Source: Smithella sp. (lineage in GTDB: Bacteria > Desulfobacterota > Syntrophia > Syntrophales > Smithellaceae). From it: a DNA stretch of 64,000 nucleotides. Made by a program: the position numbers and the translations under genes. How positions within the stretch are numbered: position 1 is the first letter of the stretch; every line of letters begins with the position of its first letter. The notes below the pieces were generated by a model. It did not search any database. It had not been told where the DNA came from and saw only the letters and a program-made list of their open reading frames with translations. Positions 9,297 to 17,846 of this stretch are shown piece after piece. The DNA lies in the NCBI GenBank assembly GCA_007244375.1, contig SCVW01000046.1:124001-188000 (forward strand), given 5' to 3'.

Positions 9297-9974
9297 TTAT
9301 TTAATTAATTTTTTGTCAGATGCAAAAGAAATCAGAAGTTTATTGGTTTCATCCGGTGCTGTGATGGCGTTCTCGGCATAACCGTCTGCTCCCATCCGGC
9401 GGGCCAGATCGGCATCAAAGGGAGCTCCGCCTACGATAATAGCCGTATGTGGGTATGTTGTTTTTGTCATCTCAATCAAAATTCTCATATTGGCGAGCGG
9501 TGTTGACATCATGGTAGATAATGCCAGAATGTCAGCTTTTGTTGATCTAATCGTTTCCAGAAAAGTTTCATTAGGAACGTTGCGGCCTAAATCATATACG
9601 TGATAACCGCTGGCTTCTAAAACTGCCGCAACGATATTTTTTCCCATATCGTGAACGTCGCCTTCTACTACACCGATAACAACCCGGGGTTTCTCATCTT
9701 CTGTTTTCTGGTTCATTAACTTCGGTGCAATTTCTTTTAAATAGTTTATGCCATGACGATAGGCATCAATGGCAACCAGCAAATCAGGAATTGAAAAGAT
9801 TCCGTTTTTAAAGTATTCACGGGCCTTTTCAATGCCTCGCGAAAGCGCATTTATAATTTCAGTGGGCGAATAACTCTGTATATCAATCCGGCTAACTACC
9901 AGGCTAACTCTTTCTATATCCTTTGAGAAGACACTTTCTTCTAATGTTTGCAAAATAGTGTTATCGCTATTCAT
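9297..9974 (-). CDS. Methyltransferase corrinoid protein (MtaC/MtbC/MttC-like)
   Basis: A 225-residue protein with a helical methionine-synthase-type cap (about 1-90) and a B12-binding Rossmann domain. The cobalt-ligating motif D106-x-H108-xx-G111 (EGDVHDMGKN) and the downstream MSTPL and GGAPF loops are intact. It would carry a methyl group on the corrinoid between two methyltransferases. I chose the ATG at 9974 because GGAGG lies five bases before it; an in-frame ATG at 9986 has no such site. It lies 51 bases downstream of the URO-D-type methyltransferase gene. Confidence 0.88.
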   Translation of the reverse strand: MNSDNTILQTLEESVFSKDIERVSLVVSRIDIQSYSPTEIINALSRGIEKAREYFKNGIFSIPDLLVAIDAYRHGINYLKEIAPKLMNQKTEDEKPRVVIGVVEGDVHDMGKNIVAAVLEASGYHVYDLGRNVPNETFLETIRSTKADILALSTMMSTPLANMRILIEMTKTTYPHTAIIVGGAPFDADLARRMGADGYAENAITAPDETNKLLISFASDKKLIK

Positions 9975-10024
9975 GATATCCTCCATATTGGTTGCTTTTG
10001 TTTCTCATCAGTCTATTTAATTGT

Positions 10025-11182
10025 TTATATGCCGTATTTGTTAGCCGCGTTTACCATAGCAATGGCATTGGTTAAGGGAATGTTGGGGGGATATTCGCAA
10101 CCTGGTGCCAGAATATATCCTCCGCCCGGCGCGAGATCATCAATCTGACGCCAGCATTCCTCCATTACCTGTTTTGGTGTGCCGTGCACAAGAAGGGGAG
10201 TGGGCACATATCCTACAAGAGTTGTCTGATCTCCATATCGATGTTTCATTTCCTTTTGAGTATGGCAATCATCCGGAAGATGCGCAAAACTGATAAATTC
10301 CGGTTCCATAAATTTTATTTGTGCGTCAAAATAAATGTCGTGACCGCAGTTGTGAACTCCAACAATCAAACCGTGTTCCTTAATTTTTTTGGTGATTTCG
10401 CGGCTGAATGGACCTTCAATTTCTTCCCATAATTTTTTTGACAATCCGTTTCTTGAAGCAAAGAGAGTATCAATGGCGATTGCCGACACCCCTGTTTGGC
10501 ATTGAGCATCGGCAAAATTGATTAATACTTCAGTAATGGGCTCGCAGGCTTTTTTGACCTTCGCCGGATGCAGCAAGCAATCTTTGAACATATTTTCGGC
10601 TCCGCGCATCATGGCCAAAACACCCAATGGTCCAAAAATAAAGCCTGATACAATGCTTCGAAAACCAATTTTTCGGACAACCTTGTGACACAAGCGAACA
10701 TATTCACTCATGCGGGGAGCATCTTTTATATCTACGACCTTAATGCGTTCATAATCGGATACATCCCTTATTATATGATTATTAAAGTCCGGTCTTGGGG
10801 TAGAATTTTCCGGATATTCCATTTTTTGTCCAAGATCCGCGGCTTCCACCGATAGATCAAGTAAAAGAACAACAACGTCTCCTCCGGCGAAATCGAGACC
10901 GTCCACGAATGCCTGTGCCGCTTTTTCAGCATTTAAAGAATATTCAGGGAAGGTAATGCCAGATACCTGTCTTCCGCCGGCGCATACTATTGTGGCTACA
11001 GGAACCCGATCTGGTTCCTTGTGGCGTATTGCAGTTAATACGCGTTCTACGGAAGTCAACTTCTGAAAACGGCCGCGAAATTTAGATAAATTAGCGGCAA
11101 AGTCCAAAAGATAATCGGGGAATTCTCCGAGGGGGGGCAGGTATCCTTTTGTCAGGGGCTTAATTATTTTGGAAATGTTCAA
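10025..11182 (-). CDS. Uroporphyrinogen decarboxylase-family methyltransferase (MtaA/MtbA-like)
   Basis: A 385-residue TIM-barrel protein of the URO-D superfamily. The zinc-binding H277-x-C279 (GVHNCGHD) marks it as a corrinoid:cofactor methyltransferase rather than a haem enzyme. The N-terminal RVLTAIRHKEPDRVPV is typical of these enzymes. The start is TTG with AGGAG eight bases upstream. It is directly upstream of the corrinoid protein gene and downstream of the TetR gene. No substrate-specific first methyltransferase (MtaB, MttB or MtbB type) is in the window, so the methyl donor is unknown. The acceptor may be tetrahydrofolate or a thiol. Confidence 0.85.
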   Translation of the reverse strand: MNISKIIKPLTKGYLPPLGEFPDYLLDFAANLSKFRGRFQKLTSVERVLTAIRHKEPDRVPVATIVCAGGRQVSGITFPEYSLNAEKAAQAFVDGLDFAGGDVVVLLLDLSVEAADLGQKMEYPENSTPRPDFNNHIIRDVSDYERIKVVDIKDAPRMSEYVRLCHKVVRKIGFRSIVSGFIFGPLGVLAMMRGAENMFKDCLLHPAKVKKACEPITEVLINFADAQCQTGVSAIAIDTLFASRNGLSKKLWEEIEGPFSREITKKIKEHGLIVGVHNCGHDIYFDAQIKFMEPEFISFAHLPDDCHTQKEMKHRYGDQTTLVGYVPTPLLVHGTPKQVMEECWRQIDDLAPGGGYILAPGCEYPPNIPLTNAIAMVNAANKYGI

Positions 11183-11253
11183 TTTGATATCTCCTTTCCA
11201 TTAAGGAATTTTAAACACAATATCGTTTAAAAGATATTAAACAATGCCTCGTC

Positions 11254-11832
11254 TTATTTTTCTTTTGCTCTTTTCTGCGGTTTAGTGTTGCTGTCAATAA
11301 CCAGTTTTTTCAGTAGCGACAGTTGCTTCCCGAAATTGACCGGACCAGGCGCCAGTAAAGTGTGATAATAAAGCCCCAGAAGATAAATCAAGATAAACTG
11401 TCCTATCTGGGGCGGAATCCCGAAGTAGGAACTGATGGTACTGCTATAAAAGTTGGAAAACTGGACAAAAACATCTTGGTCGGGTCTGCACTTGTTACTT
11501 CTGAAGAAATCTATGGCAAGCATCTGAAGATCTTGATATGTTTTTTTGTTTTGAACCCAACGATCCATGAACATTTCGATAATTTTATCTTGGTCAGCGT
11601 TACCCATTTCATGTGACAATTCTTCTATGTCTTGTATGCGTTTATATTTAAACAAAGATTCAAACAGGTCCTTCTTTGAGGGGAAATAATGATAGAGCAT
11701 GCCTGTGGAGATATTTAATTCTTCAATGATTTCTTTTATCGTGACATTATTATATCCTTTTTGGCTGAAAAGTTTGAAGCATTTTGAAAGCAATTCTTCT
11801 CTGCATTTGTCATGATCAACTATCTTGGGCAT
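11254..11832 (-). CDS. TetR-family transcriptional regulator
   Basis: A 192-residue regulator with an N-terminal helix-turn-helix (about residues 12-50; KGYNNVTIKEI, then STGMLYHYFPSKKDL, the typical recognition helix) and a divergent ligand-binding C-terminal part. The start is ATG 11832, with GGAGG nine bases before it; an upstream in-frame TTG overlaps that site. It is followed after 71 bases by the URO-D-type gene. A promoter and a near-palindrome lie upstream (11915-11957), so it probably represses itself and the methyl-transfer genes. The ligand may be the unknown methylated substrate. Confidence 0.88.
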   Translation of the reverse strand: MPKIVDHDKCREELLSKCFKLFSQKGYNNVTIKEIIEELNISTGMLYHYFPSKKDLFESLFKYKRIQDIEELSHEMGNADQDKIIEMFMDRWVQNKKTYQDLQMLAIDFFRSNKCRPDQDVFVQFSNFYSSTISSYFGIPPQIGQFILIYLLGLYYHTLLAPGPVNFGKQLSLLKKLVIDSNTKPQKRAKEK

Positions 11833-12157
11833 GGCAGTCAACCTCCAGGTAACTATTCTTGCATTTTAAATTCTTTTAAGACTGCGTAATAAACCATAAG
11901 TCTTGTTATTTTATAACGAGCGTTCGTTCTAATAAAATAGATGGTTTTTATTGTCAAGAAAAAAATAGTTCCTTCGCCATATGAGATCTGGAAGGATACA
12001 AAATTCTTGATAAAAATATTATAATAAAAAATAATTTCAATAGGTTTCTTCTTTTGATTACGTATTGCTTATTTTTGCCTGAACTATAAATATTTTAATT
12101 TTGGCATGAAACAGGGGTGGCAACGGTTTGAAAAAAAACAGTAAATCTTTTGTATTA
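11833..12157. other. Intergenic region with TetR promoter, otherwise empty
   Basis: About 325 bases between the TetR gene and the second activation-domain gene, both on the minus strand. The part from 11915 to 11957 holds the promoter and operator described separately. The remainder (11958-12157) is A+T rich. I see no reading frame, tRNA or riboswitch motif in it, and no convincing terminator for the leu-side transcript. Confidence 0.6.
11915..11957 (-). promoter_or_regulatory. Sigma-70 promoter with overlapping TetR operator
   Basis: On the minus strand, TTGACA (11957-11952), a 17-base spacer and TATTAG (11934-11929) form a good promoter. Directly after the -10 element, where transcription should begin, lies the near-palindrome AACGAACGCTCGTT (11928-11915), in which ACGA and TCGT arms flank a CG centre. 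Its position would let a bound TetR protein block initiation, and the first gene downstream is the tetR gene itself. The assignment of this operator to that regulator is inference. Confidence 0.65.
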
Positions 12158-12775
12158 TTAGCTGATACCGCTGATAGCAGTAACTGATTTTTCCGGGATA
12201 AGGATGAAACTGGGCGTAATTGTTACGCCGATTTTTTCCATTTGCAGCGTTTCATAAATTGTTTTCTGATTTTCCAAATCGAAATCGGCATAGCCTGCGG
12301 AAAAGCGTCGCGGCAAAAGATATTTTCCTTCGCGGCGAAGAATTCTATTGATATATTCCATAAGCCAGTCGAGTGCAGCATCTGTCATTTCACTGGCTGT
12401 GGCGTCATAAACAACTGCGGCTGCTAAATCATCCTGAAGAGTTTTTTTCTTAATCTCCTCCATGATTGTATTGCCCGCTGTTGCTCCCATAAGCACAGTT
12501 TCTTTACAATCACGCAGAAAAAAGGACAATTTATTGCTGTGGAAAGTTAAATTTCCGGACAAAAAAATTTTTTTGCCGTCGTTCTGGTTAATTTTAAGAC
12601 GTAAGAACGTTCCCTTAAGGGAAATAAAAGAAGACGCCTCATTTATAAAAAGCTCGGTTTCCTTAAACTGGTTGGCCGATATCGAGGTTGTTTTTTTCCT
12701 GTAACCGAGACGCTGATATATTTTTTCACGGGGGGGATCAATGGATATCTTTTCCAGAAAAATAACGGAATTCAT
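12158..12775 (-). CDS. Stand-alone MetH activation-domain-like protein (second copy)
   Basis: A 205-residue protein whose C-terminal half carries the activation-domain signature RRFSAGYADFDL, a Q-K-x-IY segment and GVTITPSFILIPEKSVTAI. It lacks the cysteine tail of the copy at 8556-9254 and ends right after the core strand. AAGGA stands eight bases before the ATG. It starts 50 bases after leuB on the same strand, so it may be the last gene of the leu transcript. This simpler form is the better candidate for the missing reactivation module of the shortened MetH, but direct evidence is lacking. Confidence 0.75.
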   Translation of the reverse strand: MNSVIFLEKISIDPPREKIYQRLGYRKKTTSISANQFKETELFINEASSFISLKGTFLRLKINQNDGKKIFLSGNLTFHSNKLSFFLRDCKETVLMGATAGNTIMEEIKKKTLQDDLAAAVVYDATASEMTDAALDWLMEYINRILRREGKYLLPRRFSAGYADFDLENQKTIYETLQMEKIGVTITPSFILIPEKSVTAISGIS

Positions 12776-12825
12776 CTTTTATATCCTTATAAGAATTGCG
12801 TGCTGCCGACCTCTAATGGTTCTCG

Positions 12826-13920
12826 TTAATTTAAAAACTTATGTAGGTTCTTAGCTACATTGTTACCCATTTCTTCGGTACCAACAAGTTTCTTTGCTGT
12901 TTGCTGAATGTCTTGTGTGCGAAATCCTTCCTTTAATGTTTCATTAACTGCTCTTTCTATCAGAATGGCTTCTTCAGGCATGGATAATGAGTAACGGAGC
13001 ATCAACGCTACTGATAAAATTGCGGCTAGCGGATTAGCGATGTCTTTACCGGCTATATCCGGTGCGGAACCGTGAATAGGTTCATATAAAGCGGTTTTTT
13101 TACCGAGGCTTGCGGAAGGGAGCATGCCGATGGAACCGGTCAACATGGCGGCTTCGTCGCTTAATATATCTCCGAATAGATTGGTCGTAACAATTACATC
13201 AAATTGGGCCGGATTTCGAATGAGCTGCAGCGCGCAGTTATCAACATACATATGTTTAAGAGTGATGTCGGGATAGCTTTGCCCGATTTCGGTAACAACA
13301 TCACGCCAGAGTTCAGTGGATTCGAGAATGTTGGCTTTATCTACGGAAAGAAGATTTTTTTTTCGCGTTCGGGCGATTTCAAAGGCACGAATGGCGATGC
13401 GACGGATTTCATCTTCCGTGTAAACCATCGTATTAAAACCTTTGCGTTTTCCGTTTTTACCTTTTTTAACTCCGCGCGGTTTGCCGAAATAAACATCACC
13501 GGTCAATTCGCGGACAATCATGATATCAATTCCCTGTATAATATTCTTTTTAAGAGGTGATGCGTCCAAAAGTTCATCAAAAGCGACAATCGGTCGGAGA
13601 TTGGCGTAAATACCCAGATTGCCTCGTAAGCCAAGCAGCGCTCTTTCCGGTCTGATACTATAATCCAAACTCTCCCATTGGGGGCCGCCAACGGCTCCAA
13701 GTAAAACCGCGTCGCTTCGGAGGGCAAGTTCCAGGCTTGAATCCGGCAGTGGTGTTCCGAAATGATCGTAGGCAATGCCACCGACATATCCTTCGGTGAG
13801 TTGAAATTGAATTTTTTTTGCATCGGATATAATTTTTAAAATCTTCAGGGTTTCTTTCATTATTTCCGGCCCTATACCGTCACCGGCAAATACGGCGATT
13901 TTAAATATATTTTTTTTCAT
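12826..13920 (-). CDS. leuB: 3-isopropylmalate dehydrogenase
   Basis: A 364-residue NAD-dependent oxidative decarboxylase of leucine synthesis. The substrate and cofactor motifs [20 protein letters not shown] and [15 protein letters not shown] are intact. I chose ATG 13920 ([11 protein letters not shown]), which matches the usual family start. An in-frame ATG at 13941 would add seven residues and lengthen the overlap with leuD. With the chosen start the two genes still overlap by 20 bases, which suggests coupled translation. Confidence 0.95.
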   Translation of the reverse strand: MKKNIFKIAVFAGDGIGPEIMKETLKILKIISDAKKIQFQLTEGYVGGIAYDHFGTPLPDSSLELALRSDAVLLGAVGGPQWESLDYSIRPERALLGLRGNLGIYANLRPIVAFDELLDASPLKKNIIQGIDIMIVRELTGDVYFGKPRGVKKGKNGKRKGFNTMVYTEDEIRRIAIRAFEIARTRKKNLLSVDKANILESTELWRDVVTEIGQSYPDITLKHMYVDNCALQLIRNPAQFDVIVTTNLFGDILSDEAAMLTGSIGMLPSASLGKKTALYEPIHGSAPDIAGKDIANPLAAILSVALMLRYSLSMPEEAILIERAVNETLKEGFRTQDIQQTAKKLVGTEEMGNNVAKNLHKFLN

Positions 13921-14413
13921 TATTATCTCTTTTTTTGGCAATATGTTTCATCAAGCCACCATCATTGATAAGTTCTTCCATGAAAGGTGGAATAGAATTA
14001 ATCTCAAAAGTTTTATCGGCGCCGGTTAAAGTTATAGTTCCGCGGACACTGTCTACGGTTATTTCTTCTCCTTCTTTGATTGCGTCTACAAGCTCCCTGG
14101 ATTCAAAAATTGGTAGTCCCATGTTGAAAGAATTGCGGTAAAAAATACGGGCGAAGCTTTTTGCAATAACACAGGAAATGCCGGCTGCTTTTATCGAGAT
14201 AGGGGCGTGTTCGCGCGATGAACCGCATCCGAAATTTTTTCCTCCGAGAATGATATCACCGGTCTTCATCTTTGTTATAAAATCGGGATCGGCATCTTCC
14301 ATGCAATGAGCGGCAAGCTGTTGAGGATCGGATGTCGTTAAATATCGTGCCGGTATGATTGCGTCGGTATCTATATTATCTCCGAATTTCCAAACTTTTC
14401 CTTTGAATATCAT
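13901..14413 (-). CDS. leuD: 3-isopropylmalate dehydratase small subunit
   Basis: A 170-residue swivelling-domain subunit that pairs with LeuC to isomerise 2- to 3-isopropylmalate. The substrate-recognition loop [15 protein letters not shown] and the C-terminal [13 protein letters not shown] are typical of the short LeuD class found in archaea and many anaerobes, rather than the 200-residue enterobacterial type. It lies 22 bases after leuC, with AAAGG before the ATG. Confidence 0.95.
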   Translation of the reverse strand: MIFKGKVWKFGDNIDTDAIIPARYLTTSDPQQLAAHCMEDADPDFITKMKTGDIILGGKNFGCGSSREHAPISIKAAGISCVIAKSFARIFYRNSFNMGLPIFESRELVDAIKEGEEITVDSVRGTITLTGADKTFEINSIPPFMEELINDGGLMKHIAKKRDNNEKKYI

Positions 14414-14435
14414 AGTAAAAAAACCTTTCTTAATT

Positions 14436-15695
14436 CTAAAGTTCTTCAGGAGATGCTATTCTCCCCAACACGGCAGAAGCCGCTGCCACTGCGGGACCGG
14501 CCAGGTAAACCTCACTCCTAACATGGCCCATCCGACCGACAAAATTGCGGTTTGTGGTAGCAACAGCTCGTTCACCTTCCGCCAGAATTCCCAGATGTCC
14601 TCCCAGGCAAGCACCGCATGAAGGTGGGCTGATTATAGCATTAGCTTTCATGAAAGTGTCAATCAAACCTTCCTTGAGAGCCTGCCTGTAAATTTCCGGA
14701 GTTGCCGGAACAATAATTAATCTTACGTTTGATGATGCTCTTCGGTTTTTTAGAATTTTTGCAGCCACTCTTAAATCTTCAATCCGGCCATTGGTGCAGG
14801 AGCCGATGAGTGATTGGTCAATTTTCACCCTGCCCGATTTACTTATCCCTTTAACATTGGAAGGCAGATGGGGAAAAGCAACCTGCGGTTCAATTTTTGC
14901 TGCGTTTATTTCAATCGTATCGGAATAGACAGCATCATTATCGGAATAGTAAAAGTTATAATTACGCATGGCTCTTTTCTTTACGTATTCCGAAGTAATT
15001 TTATCGGGAGCGAAAATTCCGTTTTTCGCACCCGCTTCAATAGCCATATTGGCCATCGAAAACCTGTCGGCCATTGACAATTTGCCGATTGTTTCTCCGG
15101 TAAATTCCATTGCCTGATACAGAGCTCCGTCAACACCGATTCGGCCTATAATATATAGAATCAAATCCTTGCCGGAAACCCATTTTTGTAGCTTTTCGTA
15201 GATTACGAATTTAATTGATGAGGGTACTTTGAACCATAACTCACCTGTGAGTATTGCTGCCGCCAGATCGGTACTGCCAACTCCGGTGGCAAAAGCTCCC
15301 AATGCGCCATAAGTACAGGTATGACTGTCCGCGCCGATAACCAAATCTCCCGGTACAACAATACCCTGTTCGGGAAGCAACGCGTGTTCAATTCCCACAG
15401 ATCCGCCTTCGTAGAAATGAGTTATTTTATGTTTTTGTGCAAATTCCCGTACTGCCTTGCATTGCTGGGCGGAATTAATGTCTTTATTCGGTGTGAAGTG
15501 ATCAAGCACTAACGCTATTTTATTCTTGTTAAATACTTTTTTGCCACCGGCTTTATAAAATTCTTTGATTGCTATGGGGGCGGTAACATCATTCCCTAAA
15601 GATATATCCACCCTGGCATTAATCAACTGACCGGCAGAAATATTTTTCAAGTTCGTATGAGCCATTAAAATTTTTTCAGTAATAGTATTGCCCAC
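14436..15695 (-). CDS. leuC: 3-isopropylmalate dehydratase large subunit
   Basis: A 419-residue aconitase-family subunit. The three [4Fe-4S] ligand cysteines are visible, one in [11 protein letters not shown] and two in [11 protein letters not shown]. The length is that of the short LeuC/HacA class, matching the short LeuD beside it. The start is GTG with AAGGAG upstream; the next methionine is ten codons further in. It follows leuA by 54 bases in the order leuA-C-D-B. Confidence 0.95.
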   Translation of the reverse strand: MGNTITEKILMAHTNLKNISAGQLINARVDISLGNDVTAPIAIKEFYKAGGKKVFNKNKIALVLDHFTPNKDINSAQQCKAVREFAQKHKITHFYEGGSVGIEHALLPEQGIVVPGDLVIGADSHTCTYGALGAFATGVGSTDLAAAILTGELWFKVPSSIKFVIYEKLQKWVSGKDLILYIIGRIGVDGALYQAMEFTGETIGKLSMADRFSMANMAIEAGAKNGIFAPDKITSEYVKKRAMRNYNFYYSDNDAVYSDTIEINAAKIEPQVAFPHLPSNVKGISKSGRVKIDQSLIGSCTNGRIEDLRVAAKILKNRRASSNVRLIIVPATPEIYRQALKEGLIDTFMKANAIISPPSCGACLGGHLGILAEGERAVATTNRNFVGRMGHVRSEVYLAGPAVAAASAVLGRIASPEEL

Positions 15696-15749
15696 AACTT
15701 ATTCTCCTTGTGAAAAGTGAAACGCTTTTATCTTATTTCAGGGGTTCAT

Positions 15750-17285
15750 TCAACAGTTTTTACCTTTGCTCTTTAGAATTTCCAGACGATTCAAAGCATT
15801 GATATAGGCCTTGGCGGAAGCTACAATAACATCGGGATGAGCACCGCGTCCCACAACAGAATGATTGTTATATTTCAGTTGAACGGTAACTTCGCCCTGT
15901 GCATCCGATCCGCCGGTTATCGCATTAACAACGTATTTCATTAACGGATGATTTGTTTTTGTAATATTTCGAATGGCTGAAAAAGTCGCATCTACCGGGC
16001 CATTACCGAATCCTGCTTCCCGTAAAACATCTTTGTCCACCTGCATTTCCATGGTTGCTGTGGGAATGGCCACATTGCCACTTACTACATTTAAATAAAT
16101 CAGGTGGTATTTATCTTCTCCCCGGTAAATTTCTTCGGAAAGAATCACTTCCAAGTCTTCATCATAAATATCTTTTTTGACATCCGCCAGTTCCTTTATC
16201 CGTGTAGTGACCTTATTCAGCTGTTCATCATCCAGTACATATCCCATTCTTTTTAAATGGTGTGCAATGGCATTACGTCCTGAATGTTTGCCCAAAACAA
16301 TATGAGTATCGCTAATACCGACGGATTGTGGTGTCATAATTTCATATGTGATTTTTTCCTTGATCAGGCCGTCCTGATGGATTCCTGATTCATGCGCGAA
16401 CGCATTGGCTCCCACGATAGCTTTATTGGGCTGTACCGGTATACCTGTAATCTGTGTCAACAAGCGTGATGTTTTGTAAATCTGATCGGTATTGATTTTT
16501 GTATGAAGCCCGTAAAGATCTTTACGGGTTTGCAATGCCATTACAACTTCTTCCATAGCCGTATTGCCCGCACGTTCACCTATGCCGTTAATTGTGCATT
16601 CCACCTGGCGTGCACCGTTTCTTATTGCGGCCAGTGAATTGGCTACCGCCAAACCTAAATCATTATGGCAATGGGTGGATATAATTGTATCGCCCATGTT
16701 TTTTACGTTGGCAAAGAGATAGGCGATCAGATTGCCGAATTCTTCAGGAATAGTGTAACCGACCGTATCCGGTATGTTGATGGTACAGGCTCCGGCATCG
16801 ATGACTGCCGAAACCATTTCTACCAGATAATCTTTGTCTGAACGCGTGGCGTCCATCGGCGAAAATTCGACATTTTCCGTATAGGAACGCGCCAGTTTTA
16901 CGGCAGCCACAGCTTCTTTGAGCACCTGTTCACGACTTTTTTTCAACTGATACTTTAAATGAATATCGGAAGATGAAATAAAAGTATGAATACGTGGATT
17001 AGCTGCACCCTTTATTGCCTGCCAGGCACGATCAATATCAATCTTGTTGGCGCGCGCAAGTCCTGCTACTTGAGACTTTTTTATCTCTTTGGCTATCTGC
17101 TTTACTGCGTCGAAATCTCCCTCGGAAGCAATGGGAAATCCCGCTTCGATTATATCGACACCCAACCGTTCCAGCTGCCGGGCAAGAATTAATTTTTCTT
17201 CAGTGTTCATACTATAGCCCGGAGATTGTTCGCCGTCTCTCAATGTTGTATCAAAAATATAAACGCGATTTTTATCCTTCTTCAT
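15750..17285 (-). CDS. leuA: 2-isopropylmalate synthase
   Basis: A 511-residue enzyme that condenses acetyl-CoA with 2-oxoisovalerate, the committed step to leucine. The catalytic barrel (about 8-280) shows [15 protein letters not shown], the metal histidines in [13 protein letters not shown] and GIGERAGN. The C-terminal domain (about 390-511) is the LeuA allosteric dimer domain that binds leucine, so feedback control is expected. AAGGAG precedes the ATG. It is the first structural gene after the leader peptide and attenuator. Confidence 0.96.
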   Translation of the reverse strand: MKKDKNRVYIFDTTLRDGEQSPGYSMNTEEKLILARQLERLGVDIIEAGFPIASEGDFDAVKQIAKEIKKSQVAGLARANKIDIDRAWQAIKGAANPRIHTFISSSDIHLKYQLKKSREQVLKEAVAAVKLARSYTENVEFSPMDATRSDKDYLVEMVSAVIDAGACTINIPDTVGYTIPEEFGNLIAYLFANVKNMGDTIISTHCHNDLGLAVANSLAAIRNGARQVECTINGIGERAGNTAMEEVVMALQTRKDLYGLHTKINTDQIYKTSRLLTQITGIPVQPNKAIVGANAFAHESGIHQDGLIKEKITYEIMTPQSVGISDTHIVLGKHSGRNAIAHHLKRMGYVLDDEQLNKVTTRIKELADVKKDIYDEDLEVILSEEIYRGEDKYHLIYLNVVSGNVAIPTATMEMQVDKDVLREAGFGNGPVDATFSAIRNITKTNHPLMKYVVNAITGGSDAQGEVTVQLKYNNHSVVGRGAHPDVIVASAKAYINALNRLEILKSKGKNC

Positions 17286-17324
17286 GTAAATGTCTCCTTG
17301 TTAAAGGTTTTTAAAAATCTGGTA

Positions 17325-17360
17325 ATAAAAAAGGCCGTGAGTTTATCGCCCACGGCCTTT
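17325..17360 (-). terminator. Intrinsic terminator of the leu attenuator
   Basis: On the minus strand, AAGGCCGTG (17359-17351) and CACGGCCTT (17339-17331) form a nine-pair G+C-rich stem around an eleven-base loop, followed by a run of T. It lies between the leader peptide stop and leuA, about 40 bases before the leuA start codon, so it would stop transcription before the operon unless the leader ribosome stalls. Confidence 0.85.
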
Positions 17361-17382
17361 TAGGTAATCGGTTATTATAGTG

Positions 17383-17502
17383 CTAGTGACGACCTAAAAA
17401 CGATGGGCAGGAGGCCTTAAGTAAAAGGCGCAACAGAGCAAGCCTCAGAAGCAAAGGTAGAATACTAATTGCCAAATTCTGATTTCTAGCTTTGTTCCAC
17501 AT
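17383..17502 (-). CDS. leuL: Leucine-rich leader peptide of the leu operon
   Basis: A 39-codon reading frame starting at ATG 17502 and ending with TAG. Twelve of its 39 residues are leucine, clustered in ILPLLLRLALL and RLLLK, and they use all of CTA, CTG, CTT, TTG and TTA. It begins about 30 bases after the predicted transcription start and ends just before the intrinsic terminator. An AAGG about 11 bases before the start is the probable ribosome binding site. Position, composition and context all fit ribosome-stalling control by charged tRNA-Leu. Confidence 0.85.
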   Translation of the reverse strand: MWNKARNQNLAISILPLLLRLALLRLLLKASCPSFLGRH

Positions 17503-17537
17503 CGTTTTTATAGCCTTCAAAAGAAATAATTTTTAAC

Positions 17538-17566
17538 ATTATAGTGCAAAAAAAAATTATTGTCAA
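17538..17566 (-). promoter_or_regulatory. Consensus sigma-70 promoter of the leu operon
   Basis: On the minus strand, TTGACA (17566-17561) and TATAAT (17543-17538) are both perfect and separated by exactly 17 bases. Transcription should start near 17531, about 30 bases before the leader peptide. The strength fits an operon whose output is set later, by attenuation. Confidence 0.85.
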
Positions 17567-17846
17567 AATATTTTTTTGACTAAAAAGAATAAAAGAATAA
17601 TTTTTTAGAGTAAAAAAATTATTTACTTCATAAAATGTAAAGAGCAATATAAGGAACATAATGTCTGTCCAGAAATTATGTTTATAAAATTGTTTGTGAA
17701 AAAATCGAAGTTATTGACGTGAATGTAGAAATTTACTAAGTTGTATTTGCGTGAGAGACTTTACCATAGAAAATTTTATATTTAACTTGAACTTAAACGT
17801 GTGAGATAAACACTTATTTCCTTATAAGAGGAGGAAATTATATTAA

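Larger units (their letters stand above)
17286..17846. other. Divergent intergenic region carrying the leu attenuator
   Basis: Minus-strand reading holds the leu promoter, leader peptide and terminator (17325-17566), listed separately. The rest (17567-17846) is very A+T rich and serves as the upstream region of the plus-strand propeller gene. It contains a weak plus-strand promoter candidate (TTGACG at 17715 and TAAGTT 17 bases later) and a small hairpin with arms at 17656-17662 and 17675-17681. I see no further gene in it. Confidence 0.6.

Noticed and set aside
17383-17502. Leu leader region read as a T-box
   Set aside because: No T-box specifier stem or the conserved T-box bulge was found; the leucine-rich reading frame explains the region better.
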